The notes: generated by a model from the letters alone, not told the origin. A stretch of 27,530 bases of DNA from an uncultured Adlercreutzia sp. (GCA_910589165.1 CAJUSP010000024.1:1-27530), one strand, 5' to 3'; shown: positions 1 to 8,012, counted from the stretch's first letter. Program-made: numbers and translations.

Positions 1-2
1 AC

Positions 3-1205
<1,203 letters not shown>

Positions 1206-1223
1206 GCTTAGCTGCTTGATATC

Positions 1224-1260
1224 GCGAGGGGCTGTTTTTTGAAAGCAGCCCCTCGCTTTC
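1224..1260 (+). terminator. Intrinsic terminator after tuf
   Basis: An 11-bp perfect stem (GCGAGGGGCTG at 1224-1234 with CAGCCCCTCGC at 1246-1256) and an 11-base loop are followed by TTTC. The U tract is short and a run of six T lies in the loop instead, so termination may be partial, letting some transcription reach rpmG. Confidence 0.8.
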
Positions 1261-1319
1261 CCTGCGCTTCATGTGTATGATCAACCCTGCGTTTCGTTTT
1301 ATAGGCTAAAGGAGAATTC

Positions 1320-1469
1320 ATGCGTACTCTGGTCACCCTGGCCTGCACCGAGTGCAAGCGCCGCAACTACACGACCAAGAAGAACAAGCAGAACAATCCT
1401 GACCGCATCGAGCTCAAGAAGTACTGCAAGTGGTGCAACCAGCACACGGTGCACAAAGAGACTCGTTAA
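1320..1469 (+). CDS. rpmG: 50S ribosomal protein L33 (bL33), zinc-binding form
   Basis: A 49-residue protein of the large ribosomal subunit, too short for common ORF cutoffs. It has two CXXC pairs, Cys9/Cys12 (CTEC) and Cys36/Cys39 (CKWC), which mark the zinc-binding C+ form of bL33. The NNPDRIELKKYC segment is typical of the family. The ATG is preceded by AAAGGAG at 1308-1314 with a 5-base gap. The gene sits between tuf and tRNA-Trp/secE, a placement common in Gram-positive bacteria. No clear promoter is visible between the tuf terminator and this gene. In other bacteria the C+ form can be replaced by a zinc-free paralogue under zinc limitation; whether one exists here cannot be seen. Confidence 0.97.
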   Translation: MRTLVTLACTECKRRNYTTKKNKQNNPDRIELKKYCKWCNQHTVHKETR

Positions 1470-1492
1470 GAGGTTAGGTTCGAAACAGGCAT

Positions 1493-1569
1493 AGGCCAGT
1501 AGCTCCAATTGGTAGAGCGGCGGTCTCCAAAACCGCATGTTGGGGGTTCGAGTCCCTCCTGGCCTGCCA
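1493..1569 (+). tRNA. tRNA-Trp (anticodon CCA)
   Basis: The cloverleaf folds fully: acceptor AGGCCAG (1493-1499) with CTGGCCT (1559-1565), D stem GCTC/GAGC (1502-1505, 1515-1518), anticodon stem GCGGT/ACCGC (1520-1524, 1532-1536) with loop CTCCAAA and anticodon CCA at 1527-1529. The T stem is GGGGG/CCCTC with one G-T pair and loop TTCGAGT. The discriminator is G1566 and CCA is encoded at 1567-1569. A tRNA-Trp just ahead of secE is a recurrent arrangement. Confidence 0.98.
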
Positions 1570-1582
1570 GCTTGTTTATGTG

Positions 1583-1605
1583 AGCAGCTTGCGGGCTGCT
1601 TTTTT
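1583..1605 (+). terminator. Intrinsic terminator after tRNA-Trp
   Basis: A 6-bp stem AGCAGC (1583-1588) / GCTGCT (1595-1600) with a 6-base loop is followed by a T tract (1600-1605). It separates the tRNA from secE. No convincing promoter is seen between it and secE (1606-1641), so read-through probably supplies secE-nusG. Confidence 0.75.
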
Positions 1606-1641
1606 GGCGATTAGACAAGACGAAAGTCCATAAGGAATCCC

Positions 1642-2046
1642 ATGGCGAAGAAATCTAAGACACAGAAGGCCAAGGCCAGCGCCGCCCGTCAGCAGCGCAA
1701 GGCCGAGCGCGAGATGGAAGAGCAGATGCCCCAGGCTCAGGCGGCTACCGCCTCCGAGCCCGAGAAGAAGGGCCTGTTCAAGAAGAGCGCCGACGCCCCT
1801 GCGTCTTCCAACGATACGGCTAAGGCCGCCAAGAAGGCCGACGACAAGCCGAAGAAGAAGCGCTTCCAGTTCTTCCGCGATGTGAAGGCCGAGATGAAGC
1901 GCGTGACGTGGCCGACCCGCACCGACGTGCTCCGCTGGAGCGGCGTGGTGGTTGTGGCGCTGCTGTTCTTCGGTGTCTTCGTCGCTCTGCTCGACAATGC
2001 CATCATCACCCCGCTGTTGGTTCTCATCTCCGGGATTGGAGCGTAA
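1642..2046 (+). CDS. secE: Preprotein translocase subunit SecE
   Basis: SecE is the essential small subunit that clamps SecY in the SecYEG channel of the plasma membrane. The conserved core is at the C-terminus: FFRDVKAEMKRVTWPT at residues 77-92, an amphipathic helix with the WPT hinge, then a transmembrane helix at about 98-118 and a hydrophobic tail. The first 75 residues are a charged Lys/Ala/Gln-rich extension with no fold I recognise, making the protein 134 residues against about 60-65 for minimal SecE. RBS AAGGAA (1632-1637) sits 4 bases before the ATG. It is followed after 3 bases by nusG, the usual pair. Confidence 0.97.
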   Translation: MAKKSKTQKAKASAARQQRKAEREMEEQMPQAQAATASEPEKKGLFKKSADAPASSNDTAKAAKKADDKPKKKRFQFFRDVKAEMKRVTWPTRTDVLRWSGVVVVALLFFGVFVALLDNAIITPLLVLISGIGA

Positions 2047-2049
2047 GCC

Positions 2050-2580
2050 ATGGCTAAGAAGTGGTATGTCCTTCACACGTACTCGGGCTACGAGAACAAG
2101 GTGAAGCAGAACCTGGAGCAGCGTATCGAGGCCATGGGCCTTGAGAACAACGTCTTCGGCATCGAGATTCCCACGGAGATGGTCACCGAGATCAAAGAGG
2201 GCGGCCGCCGTGTGGAGAGCGAGAAGAAGGTATTCCCCGGCTACGTGCTGGTGCGTATGGAGCTCGACGACCGCAGCTGGGCCGCCGTGCGCAACACCCC
2301 CGGCGTGACGGGATTCGTGGGCAGCCAGGGCAACCCCCAGGCACTCACCCGCGAGGAGTACAACAAGATCATGAAGCGGACGAGCCGCGAGGCCCCGAAG
2401 AAGACCTCTACGAACCTCGAGGTCGGCCAGTCGGTGAAGGTGACCCACGGTCCCCTCGCCGAGTTCGACGGCACGGTTTCCGAGGTCATGCCCGATGCGG
2501 GCAAGGTCAAGGTCATGGTCTCCATCTTCGGTCGCGAGACGCCCGTGGAGCTTTCCTTCGACCAGGTCGCCAAGATCTAA
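2050..2580 (+). CDS. nusG: Transcription termination/antitermination factor NusG
   Basis: NusG binds RNA polymerase and tunes pausing, Rho termination and coupling to the ribosome. The 176-residue protein opens with the NGN domain signature KKWYVLHTYSGYENKV and continues through KKVFPGYVLVRM and NTPGVTGFVG; a KOW domain (VGQSVKVTHGPLAEFDGTV) lies at about residues 125-150. The length is normal and there is no inserted domain. The start follows the secE stop by 3 bases, with GGAG at 2038-2041 as the likely RBS inside the end of secE. A 117-base gap separates it from rplK. Confidence 0.98.
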   Translation: MAKKWYVLHTYSGYENKVKQNLEQRIEAMGLENNVFGIEIPTEMVTEIKEGGRRVESEKKVFPGYVLVRMELDDRSWAAVRNTPGVTGFVGSQGNPQALTREEYNKIMKRTSREAPKKTSTNLEVGQSVKVTHGPLAEFDGTVSEVMPDAGKVKVMVSIFGRETPVELSFDQVAKI

Positions 2581-2697
2581 TTTTGCAAGCACTTTGACTT
2601 CCGGGGCTGTGCCCGCGTGGACCGGGGCTTCTCGCGAACCGGAGGTTTATAGTGATAGAGAAGTGTAAACGTCGAAACATCTGAAAGGTAGTCACAG
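2581..2697 (+). promoter_or_regulatory. rplK leader: candidate -10 box and short leader ORF
   Basis: This 117-base gap before rplK holds TATAGT at 2648-2653, a possible -10 box without a good -35. A strong Shine-Dalgarno GGAGGT (2641-2646) is followed after 5 bases by a GTG (2652) opening a 10-codon frame that stops at 2682-2684, just before the rplK RBS (AAAGG, 2684-2688). In many bacteria ribosomal protein L1 represses rplK-rplA by binding this leader; I cannot prove an L1 site by eye. Confidence 0.35.
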
Positions 2698-3195
2698 ATG
2701 GCTGACAAGAAAGTCACTGGATTTGTAAAGCTGCAAATCCCCGCCGGCGCTGCTAACCCGGCGCCTCCCGTTGGCCCGGCACTGGGTGCCCAGGGCGTCA
2801 ACATCATGCAGTTCTGCCAGGCGTTCAACGCCCAGACGCAGGATCAGTCCGGCACCATCATCCCGGTTGAGATCACGGTTTACGAGGACAAGTCCTTCAC
2901 CTTCGTGTGCAAGACCCCGCCCGCGGCCGTGCTGATCAAGGAGAAACTCGGTATCAAGAGCGGCGCCTCCATCCCGCAGATTCAGGTGGCCGGCACGCTG
3001 ACCGAGGACCAGCTCCGCGAGATCGCCGAGATCAAGATGCCCGACCTGAACGCGAACACCATCGAGGCCGCCATGGAGATCGTGGCCGGCACCGCCCGCT
3101 CCATGGGCGTGCGCATCGAGGGCCGCGAGATGAAGAAGAAGTATGTGCCCAGCCGCAAGGTGGCCGCCATGCTTCAGGGCAAGACTGTCGACTAA
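2698..3195 (+). CDS. rplK: 50S ribosomal protein L11 (uL11) with C-terminal extension
   Basis: L11 binds the GTPase-associated centre of 23S rRNA and the L10-L12 stalk base. The N-terminal domain shows the flexible proline-rich signature VKLQIPAGAANPAPPVGPALG (split here at residues 10-20 and 21-30) and the C-terminal rRNA-binding domain ends with IVAGTARSMGVRIEG at 128-142, where the usual protein stops. This one continues for 23 more residues (143-165), starting REMKKKYVPSRKVAAML, basic and likely helical. RBS AAAGG (2684-2688) is 9 bases before the ATG. It is paired with rplA downstream. Identity is certain; the tail is the odd part. Confidence 0.98.
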   Translation: MADKKVTGFVKLQIPAGAANPAPPVGPALGAQGVNIMQFCQAFNAQTQDQSGTIIPVEITVYEDKSFTFVCKTPPAAVLIKEKLGIKSGASIPQIQVAGTLTEDQLREIAEIKMPDLNANTIEAAMEIVAGTARSMGVRIEGREMKKKYVPSRKVAAMLQGKTVD

Positions 3196-3202
3196 GTAAG
3201 AC

Positions 3203-3217
3203 TTTCCCTTTGGGAAA
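3203..3217 (+). other. Small intercistronic hairpin between rplK and rplA
   Basis: TTTCCC (3203-3208), loop TTT and GGGAAA (3212-3217) form a perfect 6-bp hairpin just after the rplK stop. A second weaker GC-rich fold (GGGC at 3230-3233 with GCCC further right) lies before the rplA RBS. There is no T tract, so it is not a terminator; it could stabilise or tune the rplA part of the message. Confidence 0.4.
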
Positions 3218-3271
3218 CTACCAGTGGAAGGGCTGGAAGCGCCCGCCATTACCACGAAAGGAACGTTCATT

Positions 3272-3979
3272 ATGACTAAGCATGGCAAGAAGTACGTTGC
3301 TGCCGAGAAGCAGGTGCCGGCCGAGGCCGTGGCTCCCCTTGAGGCCATGAAGGTGCTCAAGGAGATCTCCACCGCCAACTTCGACGAGACCGTCACCGCC
3401 GACTTCCGTCTCGGCATCGACACCCGTCAGGCCGACCAGCAGCTCCGCGGCACCGTGAGCCTGCCCAACGGCTCCGGCAAGACCGTCCGCGTGGCCGTCT
3501 TCGCCGAGGGCGAGGCCGCCCGTGCGGCCGAGGAGGCCGGCGCCGACATTGTGGGCACCGACATCCTCATGGAGCAGATTCAGGCCGGCGAGTTCAACTT
3601 CGACGCCGCCGTGGCCACTCCCGACCAGATGGGCAAGGTTGGCCGTCTGGGCAAGATCCTCGGCCCCCGCGGCCTCATGCCGAACCCGAAGCTCGGCACC
3701 GTTACCAACGACGTGGCTAAGGCCATCAACGAGCTGAAGGGCGGCCGCGTGGAGTACCGCGCCGACCGCTACGGCATTGCGCACGTCATCCTCGGCAAGG
3801 TGAGCTTCACCCCCGAGCAGCTGGCCGAGAACTACGGCGCGGTCTACGACGAGATCCTGCGCATGAAGCCGGCGGCTGCCAAGGGCAAGTACGTGAAGTC
3901 CATCACGGTGTCCGGTACCATGACCCCGGGCGTGCCGGTGGATTCCACGGTGACTCGCGCCTACACCCAGGGCGAGTAG
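3272..3979 (+). CDS. rplA: 50S ribosomal protein L1 (uL1)
   Basis: L1 forms the mobile L1 stalk near the E site and in many bacteria represses its own rplK-rplA mRNA. The 235-residue protein has family landmarks: MTKHGKKYVAAEKQV at the N-terminus, the domain II stretch DIVGTDILMEQI, the motif GKLGKILGPRGLMPNPKLGTVT-like segment (here VGRLGKILGPRGLMPNPK) in the middle, and the C-terminal KYVKSITVSGTMTPGV. An in-frame TTG/ATG-like extension upstream to 3224 exists, but the ATG at 3272 has AAAGGA (3257-3262) 9 bases ahead and gives the family N-terminus. A strong terminator follows, ending the operon without rplJ-rplL. Confidence 0.97.
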   Translation: MTKHGKKYVAAEKQVPAEAVAPLEAMKVLKEISTANFDETVTADFRLGIDTRQADQQLRGTVSLPNGSGKTVRVAVFAEGEAARAAEEAGADIVGTDILMEQIQAGEFNFDAAVATPDQMGKVGRLGKILGPRGLMPNPKLGTVTNDVAKAINELKGGRVEYRADRYGIAHVILGKVSFTPEQLAENYGAVYDEILRMKPAAAKGKYVKSITVSGTMTPGVPVDSTVTRAYTQGE

Positions 3980-4000
3980 CACTTCTCTATCAGAGATCGA

Positions 4001-4036
4001 AGGGCCCCCCGACGATGAGAGTCGCGGGGCCCTTTT
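4001..4036 (+). terminator. Intrinsic terminator after rplA
   Basis: GGGCCCC-C-CGAC (4002-4013) pairs with GTCG-C-GGGGCCC (4021-4032) around a 7-base loop, with one C-C mismatch, and is followed by TTTT (4033-4036). It ends the ribosomal protein operon on the + strand. On the other strand no T tract follows, so it is probably not the terminator of nadK. Confidence 0.88.
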
Positions 4037-4085
4037 GTGTTTGGGGGGGTTGGCCTGCAGGGGCGGCCCTGGCGGTGCCGTTCGG

Positions 4086-5063
4086 CTAGTCGGCGAAGAA
4101 GACTGAGGAGAGGTGCTCGTAGAAGCTGGCCTCGCTCGTGCGCATGATGCGCACGGGGTCAGGGTCGATGGACAGGTAGAGCTTGCGGATGGGCTCGGGG
4201 AAGAGCACCAGCTCGCCGTCGATGAACAGGGTGGCCTCGCGGAACTGCTCGGTGTCCTCGGCGGTCACCTCGATGACGTCCGAGGCGTTGGTGAGCACCG
4301 CCCGGGCCCGCAGGGTGTGGGGTGCGATGGGCACGGCGATCATGCCGTCGAAGGCGGGGGAGACAAGCGGGCCGCCGGCGGAAAGCGCGTAGCCGGTGGA
4401 GCCGGTGGCCGTGGACACGACGATGCCGTCGCCGCGCATGTTCGCCACCGGCGTCCCCGAGATGTTCAGCGTGAGCTCGATGATGCGGCCGAGCGCCCCG
4501 CGGGTGAGGGCCGCCTCGTTCAAGGCATGGAAGCAGCGCACGCCCGCCAGGCCGGCGCGGTTCACGCCGAAGCGGTCGCCCTCCGGCTCGTCGCCGGGTG
4601 CGGCGGGGATAGGGCTTTCGGAAGCGTCGCATTCCGCTTCCGCACCCTCCTCATCGCCGTAGGGGTCGGCGTCCCCCGTGCAAACCACCTCCACCTTCAG
4701 GCGGGACCGGCGTTCTACGGGCAGCTCGCCGGCAAGGGCCCGGGCCACTAGGGGCACGAGCCCGTCGGTGTCCTCGTTGGCGAGGAAGCCCAAGCGCCCG
4801 AAGTTCACCGGCAGTACCGGGCACTCGCGCTCGCCCAGCAGGTGCACCGTGTGCAGCACGGTGCCGTCGCCGCCGAGGACGATGACCATATCGAGCACCT
4901 CGGGCAGCTGGGTGCGGATGAAGGCGCGCCCCTGGTCGTTGCCGAGCTCCGCCGAATCCACCACGTAGGCCTGAATGCCCTGCTCGCCCAGGTACGTGGC
5001 TAAAAGCAGCGAGGCGTCCACCGCCTGCGGGTTGGAGTTATTGCGTACGACAAGTATGTGCAT
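4086..5063 (-). CDS. nadK: NAD kinase
   Basis: ATP-dependent NAD+ phosphorylation to NADP+ in the cytoplasm. The 325-residue protein has the GGDGT motif at residues 64-68 (VIVLGGDGTVLHT), the NE pair at 182-183 (ALNEAALTRG), RGDGIVVSTATGSTGYALSAGGP at 210-231 (shown as its two key parts, GDG and TGSTGY) and the C-terminal LFIDGE. Typical bacterial enzymes are about 270-300 residues; the extra length is an acidic, proline-containing insert at about residues 130-165, rich in Asp/Glu. The ATG has GGAG ahead of it on the - strand. It stands alone, convergent with rplA and divergent from murJ. Here it is not next to recN or a TlyA-type gene, its common partners. Confidence 0.95.
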   Translation of the reverse strand: MHILVVRNNSNPQAVDASLLLATYLGEQGIQAYVVDSAELGNDQGRAFIRTQLPEVLDMVIVLGGDGTVLHTVHLLGERECPVLPVNFGRLGFLANEDTDGLVPLVARALAGELPVERRSRLKVEVVCTGDADPYGDEEGAEAECDASESPIPAAPGDEPEGDRFGVNRAGLAGVRCFHALNEAALTRGALGRIIELTLNISGTPVANMRGDGIVVSTATGSTGYALSAGGPLVSPAFDGMIAVPIAPHTLRARAVLTNASDVIEVTAEDTEQFREATLFIDGELVLFPEPIRKLYLSIDPDPVRIMRTSEASFYEHLSSVFFAD

Positions 5064-5083
5064 GGGGCTCCACTTTCATCCTT

Positions 5084-5092
5084 TGCTATGAT
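5084..5092 (+). promoter_or_regulatory. Candidate extended -10 promoter for murJ
   Basis: TGCTATGAT is an extended -10 (TGn plus TATGAT at 5087-5092), which can work with a weak -35. Transcription would start near 5099, about 29 bases before the ATG at 5128. It lies only 5 bp from the opposing nadK -10. Confidence 0.5.
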
Positions 5093-5097
5093 TGACG

Positions 5098-5103
5098 ATT
5101 ATA
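5098..5103 (-). promoter_or_regulatory. Candidate -10 box for nadK
   Basis: The reverse complement reads TATAAT, a perfect -10 hexamer, placed so that transcription would begin near 5091, about 28 bases before the nadK ATG. No good -35 box lies 17 bases further upstream. Confidence 0.5.
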
Positions 5104-5127
5104 CCCGAAGGTCTGTTGAGTCCGTTC

Positions 5128-7056
5128 ATGTCAGACAAGCTCCGTCGCGCACGCCATAGCCAATCGTTGCCGCCCCGTGGAACGGCAGGGCGCCACGTGC
5201 GCGGAGCCATGCCGCAGAACAACCCGCGCTGGAACAAGGAGCGCCGCACGCCGGCCCGCGGCAACCACCGCGGCATCGACAAGACGCTCCTGCGGCCGCC
5301 GGAGGATCCGGGTTCCACGGGGCTTATTCCCGTGGTCGGCTCCCATGCCGGGCTCGACCACACCATTCCCTCAGCCACCCAGGAGGCCTCTATCCGCCAG
5401 CAGGAAGTGCTGGAGGTGGAAGCCGCCGAGGAGCGCGCCGAGGCGGTAGCGGGCATCGAGGCGGAATCGGTGGGCGCCAGCGCGGCCCTTATCTCCATCT
5501 GCGTCATTATCTCGCGCATCACCGGCTTCGCCCGCACCTGGGCCATGGCCTTCGCCTTGGGCTCCACTTTCGTCTCCAGTTCCTACCAGGTGGCGAACAA
5601 CCTGCCGAACATGCTCTACGAGCTGGTGATGGGCGGCATGCTCGTCACGGCGTTTCTGCCGGTGTACCTCTCGGTGAAAAAGCAGCTGGGGGACCGCCGC
5701 GGCAACGAGTACGCCTCGAACCTGCTTACCATCGTGGTGGTGCTTCTGGCGGCGGTGTCGGTGCTCTGCATGGTGTTCGCCGCACAGATCATCTACACCC
5801 AGAGCTTCTACTCCAACCAAGACGAGATGGCGCTCGCGGTGTTCTTCTTCCAGTTCTTCGCCATCCAGGTCGTCTTCTACGGCGCCTCCTCCATCGTCTC
5901 GGGCCTGCTGAACGCCAACCGCGAGTACTTCTGGTCGTCGTTCGCGCCGGTGTTCAACAACGTCATCGTTATCGCGTCGTTCATCCTGTACGCGGTCATC
6001 GCCCAGCACGACCAGAACGCGGCCTTCCTCGCCATTGCCATCGGCAACCCCCTGGGCGTGTTCGTGCAGATGGCCTTCCAGATTCCCGCCCTGCGCAAGG
6101 TGGGCATCCGCCTGCGCCCGCGCATCGACTTGCGCGATCCGGCCCTGGCCGACACCCTGCGCCTGGGCGCGCCGGCGGTGTTCGTGACCTTGTGCTCGTT
6201 CGCCACGGTATCGGCCCAGAACGCCGCCTCCTACGTGTTCGCCGACAACGGGCCTTCGGTCATCGCCTACGCGCGGCTGTGGTTCACCTTCCCGTACTCG
6301 TTTCTGGCGGTGCCGGTGACCACCACGCTGTTCACCGAGCTGTCCGAGATGCAGGCCGACGGCAACACGCGCGGGGTGGTGGCCGGCATCATCGACGGCA
6401 CGCGGCAGATTCTCTTCCTCATGATTCCCATGGCGCTTTACCTTATCGCTTTCGCCACGCCGCTCGTGACCCTGTACCACATCGGCGCCTTCACTGAAGA
6501 CGCCATCGGGCAGATCGCCCGCTACCTGGCCGTCATGGCCGTGGCGTTGCCCTTCTACGGGGTGAACGCGTACCTGAACAAGATCTTCAGCTCCATCCGC
6601 CGCATGGGGGTGTTCTCGGTGGTGAACTTCGTCGCCGTGGCTGCCCAGGTGGCGGTGACCGTGGGCGCGGCCTGGGCCTATCAGGCCGGCTACGCGGTCA
6701 CGCTGGAGGCTGTGGCGGCAAGCACCATTGTCTCCTACGTCATCGGCGACGTCATCGCCTTCGCCTATTTGCGGCATCACTTCGGCCCCATGGGGCTCGG
6801 CGCGGTGTTCCACTCGTTCTTCGTGGCCCTGGCCCTGGGCGCGGCCGGCGCCATTGTGGGCTACTGCGTGCTTGTGGCGCTCTCGCTCGGGTTCGGGCCG
6901 CTCGACGGCAGCGTGGCGCGGTCGTTCGCCTACGTTGTGGTAGGTGGCGTGGCGGCCCTCGTGGTGACCTTCGGGCCGGCCATCCGCGGTAACTGGCCCG
7001 AGGCGTCGTTTGTGGCCGGCGCCTTCCGCAAGGTGATGCGCAAGCTGAAGAGGTAG
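5128..7056 (+). CDS. murJ: Lipid II flippase MurJ (MviN family) with N-terminal extension
   Basis: MurJ moves lipid II across the plasma membrane for peptidoglycan synthesis. The membrane domain (MOP superfamily, about 14 helices) begins near GASAALISICVIISRITGFARTW and shows the family stretch NNLPNMLYELVMGGMLVTAF just after it. About 120 residues precede it: basic and proline-rich first, then an acidic helical stretch (QEVLEVEAAEERAEAVAGIEAE). This makes the protein about 642 residues against about 510-530 for minimal MurJ. The start is uncertain: ATG 5128 is chosen because it follows the likely transcription start; TTG 5116 has GAAGG (5107-5111) 4 bases before it and is the main rival. A TTG at 5092 would lie before the predicted transcript start. 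map follows after 3 bases. Confidence 0.93.
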   Translation: MSDKLRRARHSQSLPPRGTAGRHVRGAMPQNNPRWNKERRTPARGNHRGIDKTLLRPPEDPGSTGLIPVVGSHAGLDHTIPSATQEASIRQQEVLEVEAAEERAEAVAGIEAESVGASAALISICVIISRITGFARTWAMAFALGSTFVSSSYQVANNLPNMLYELVMGGMLVTAFLPVYLSVKKQLGDRRGNEYASNLLTIVVVLLAAVSVLCMVFAAQIIYTQSFYSNQDEMALAVFFFQFFAIQVVFYGASSIVSGLLNANREYFWSSFAPVFNNVIVIASFILYAVIAQHDQNAAFLAIAIGNPLGVFVQMAFQIPALRKVGIRLRPRIDLRDPALADTLRLGAPAVFVTLCSFATVSAQNAASYVFADNGPSVIAYARLWFTFPYSFLAVPVTTTLFTELSEMQADGNTRGVVAGIIDGTRQILFLMIPMALYLIAFATPLVTLYHIGAFTEDAIGQIARYLAVMAVALPFYGVNAYLNKIFSSIRRMGVFSVVNFVAVAAQVAVTVGAAWAYQAGYAVTLEAVAASTIVSYVIGDVIAFAYLRHHFGPMGLGAVFHSFFVALALGAAGAIVGYCVLVALSLGFGPLDGSVARSFAYVVVGGVAALVVTFGPAIRGNWPEASFVAGAFRKVMRKLKR

Positions 7057-7059
7057 ACC

Positions 7060-7833
7060 ATGAAAGTGTTGCTGAAGACCCCTGCCCAAATTGAGGCTAT
7101 GGCCGAGGCCGGCCGCGTGTCGGCGCTCGCGCTGCGACGCGTCGGCGAAGCGGTGGAGCCGGGCATTACCACCGCCGAGCTGGATGCCATCGCCGAGAAG
7201 GTCATCCGCGCCGAGGGCGGCACGCCGGCGTTCAAGGGCTACGGGGGCTTTCCCGCCTCCATCTGCGCCTCGGTGAACGACGCGGTGGTCCACGGCATTC
7301 CGTCGCGGAAGATGAAGCTGCGCGAGGGGGATATCATCTCCATCGACACCGGCGCCGTGGTCGGCGGCTGGGTGGGCGACAATGCCTGGACCTACCCGGT
7401 CGGCGAGGTGGCGCCCGAGGTGGCGCGCCTGCTTGAGGTGGGGGAGAAGTGCATGTGGGAGGGGCTTGCCCAGGCGGCGCCGAAGAAGCGCTTGGGAGAC
7501 ATCGGGCATGCGGTGCAGTCGATGGCCGAGGCGGCCGGCTTCTCGGTGGTGCGCGAGTACGTGGGCCACGGCATCGGGCGCGCCATGCACGAGGATCCCA
7601 ACGTGCCGAACTTCGGGCGGCGGCGCACGGGGCTGAAGCTTCTGCCCGGCATGGTGCTCGCCATCGAGCCCATGGTGAACATGGGCACCCGCAAGGTGGT
7701 GGAGGGCGACGACGGCTGGATCGTGCGCACCCGCGATGGGAAGCCGTCCGTGCACTTCGAGAAGACCGTGGCCATCACCGAAGACGGCCCCCGCATCCTC
7801 ACAACCGAGGAAGGCCATCCCCGCCCCGTGTGA
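7060..7833 (+). CDS. map: Methionine aminopeptidase, type I
   Basis: Removes the initiator methionine from new proteins, using two divalent metal ions. The 257-residue protein has the pita-bread fold landmarks and all ligands: His79 (VVHGIP), Asp96 (IDTGA), Asp107 (GDNAW), His170 (GHGIGRAMHEDP), Glu203 (AIEPM) and Glu234 (HFEKT). There is no N-terminal zinc-finger extension, so it is the short bacterial form. The ATG follows the murJ stop by 3 bases, so the two are co-transcribed; this pairing with murJ rather than adk or secY is unusual. The stop codon TGA lies inside a 16-base repeat that recurs near xerD. Confidence 0.96.
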   Translation: MKVLLKTPAQIEAMAEAGRVSALALRRVGEAVEPGITTAELDAIAEKVIRAEGGTPAFKGYGGFPASICASVNDAVVHGIPSRKMKLREGDIISIDTGAVVGGWVGDNAWTYPVGEVAPEVARLLEVGEKCMWEGLAQAAPKKRLGDIGHAVQSMAEAAGFSVVREYVGHGIGRAMHEDPNVPNFGRRRTGLKLLPGMVLAIEPMVNMGTRKVVEGDDGWIVRTRDGKPSVHFEKTVAITEDGPRILTTEEGHPRPV

Positions 7834-7845
7834 GACAGTGCCCCG
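7830..7845 (+). repeat. Partial copy of the TGAGACA intergenic repeat
   Basis: GTGAGACAGTGCCCCG, with T at 7831 as the first base of the map stop, is identical over 16 bases to 13237-13252, the left edge of the inverted repeat near xerD. The rest of that element is not present here. Confidence 0.7.
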
Positions 7846-7901
7846 TGTTTCGCGTCCGTTAAATCGGGGGAGCGTGGGGGTGGCGGGCGTCGCGAGGCTT
7901 C

Positions 7902-7954
7902 TACAATAGACAAGCGTTTGAGAGTGCGCGGTGCGGCTTCTCGGGCGCTTTTTT
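7902..7954 (+). promoter_or_regulatory. pyrG promoter -10 and possible leader hairpin with T run
   Basis: TACAAT at 7902-7907 is a likely -10 box, with a transcription start near 7913-7914. About 35 bases later comes a run of six T (7949-7954) preceded by a weak stem (AGTGC 7923-7927 with GCGCT 7945-7949, one G-T pair). This layout, promoter then terminator-like structure then gene, resembles an attenuator, but the stem is poor. A CCCC-GCC-GGGG hairpin (7987-7997) lies just before the RBS. Nothing else is seen between map and pyrG. Confidence 0.4.
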
Positions 7955-8012
7955 GTTGTCCGGTTCCGCGGGACGCGCAGGCGCAGCCCCGCCGGGGCGG
8001 AAGGGAGTCACC

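Noticed and set aside
5371..7818. An 815-codon open frame on the - strand opposite murJ-map
   Set aside because: It is antisense to two clear genes, has His/Arg/Gly-rich low-complexity translation typical of high-GC shadows and no known domain.
7908..7954. Known CTP-sensing reiterative-transcription control of pyrG
   Set aside because: The expected start region does not begin with GGGC and no pyrimidine stretch complements a G run in the stem.
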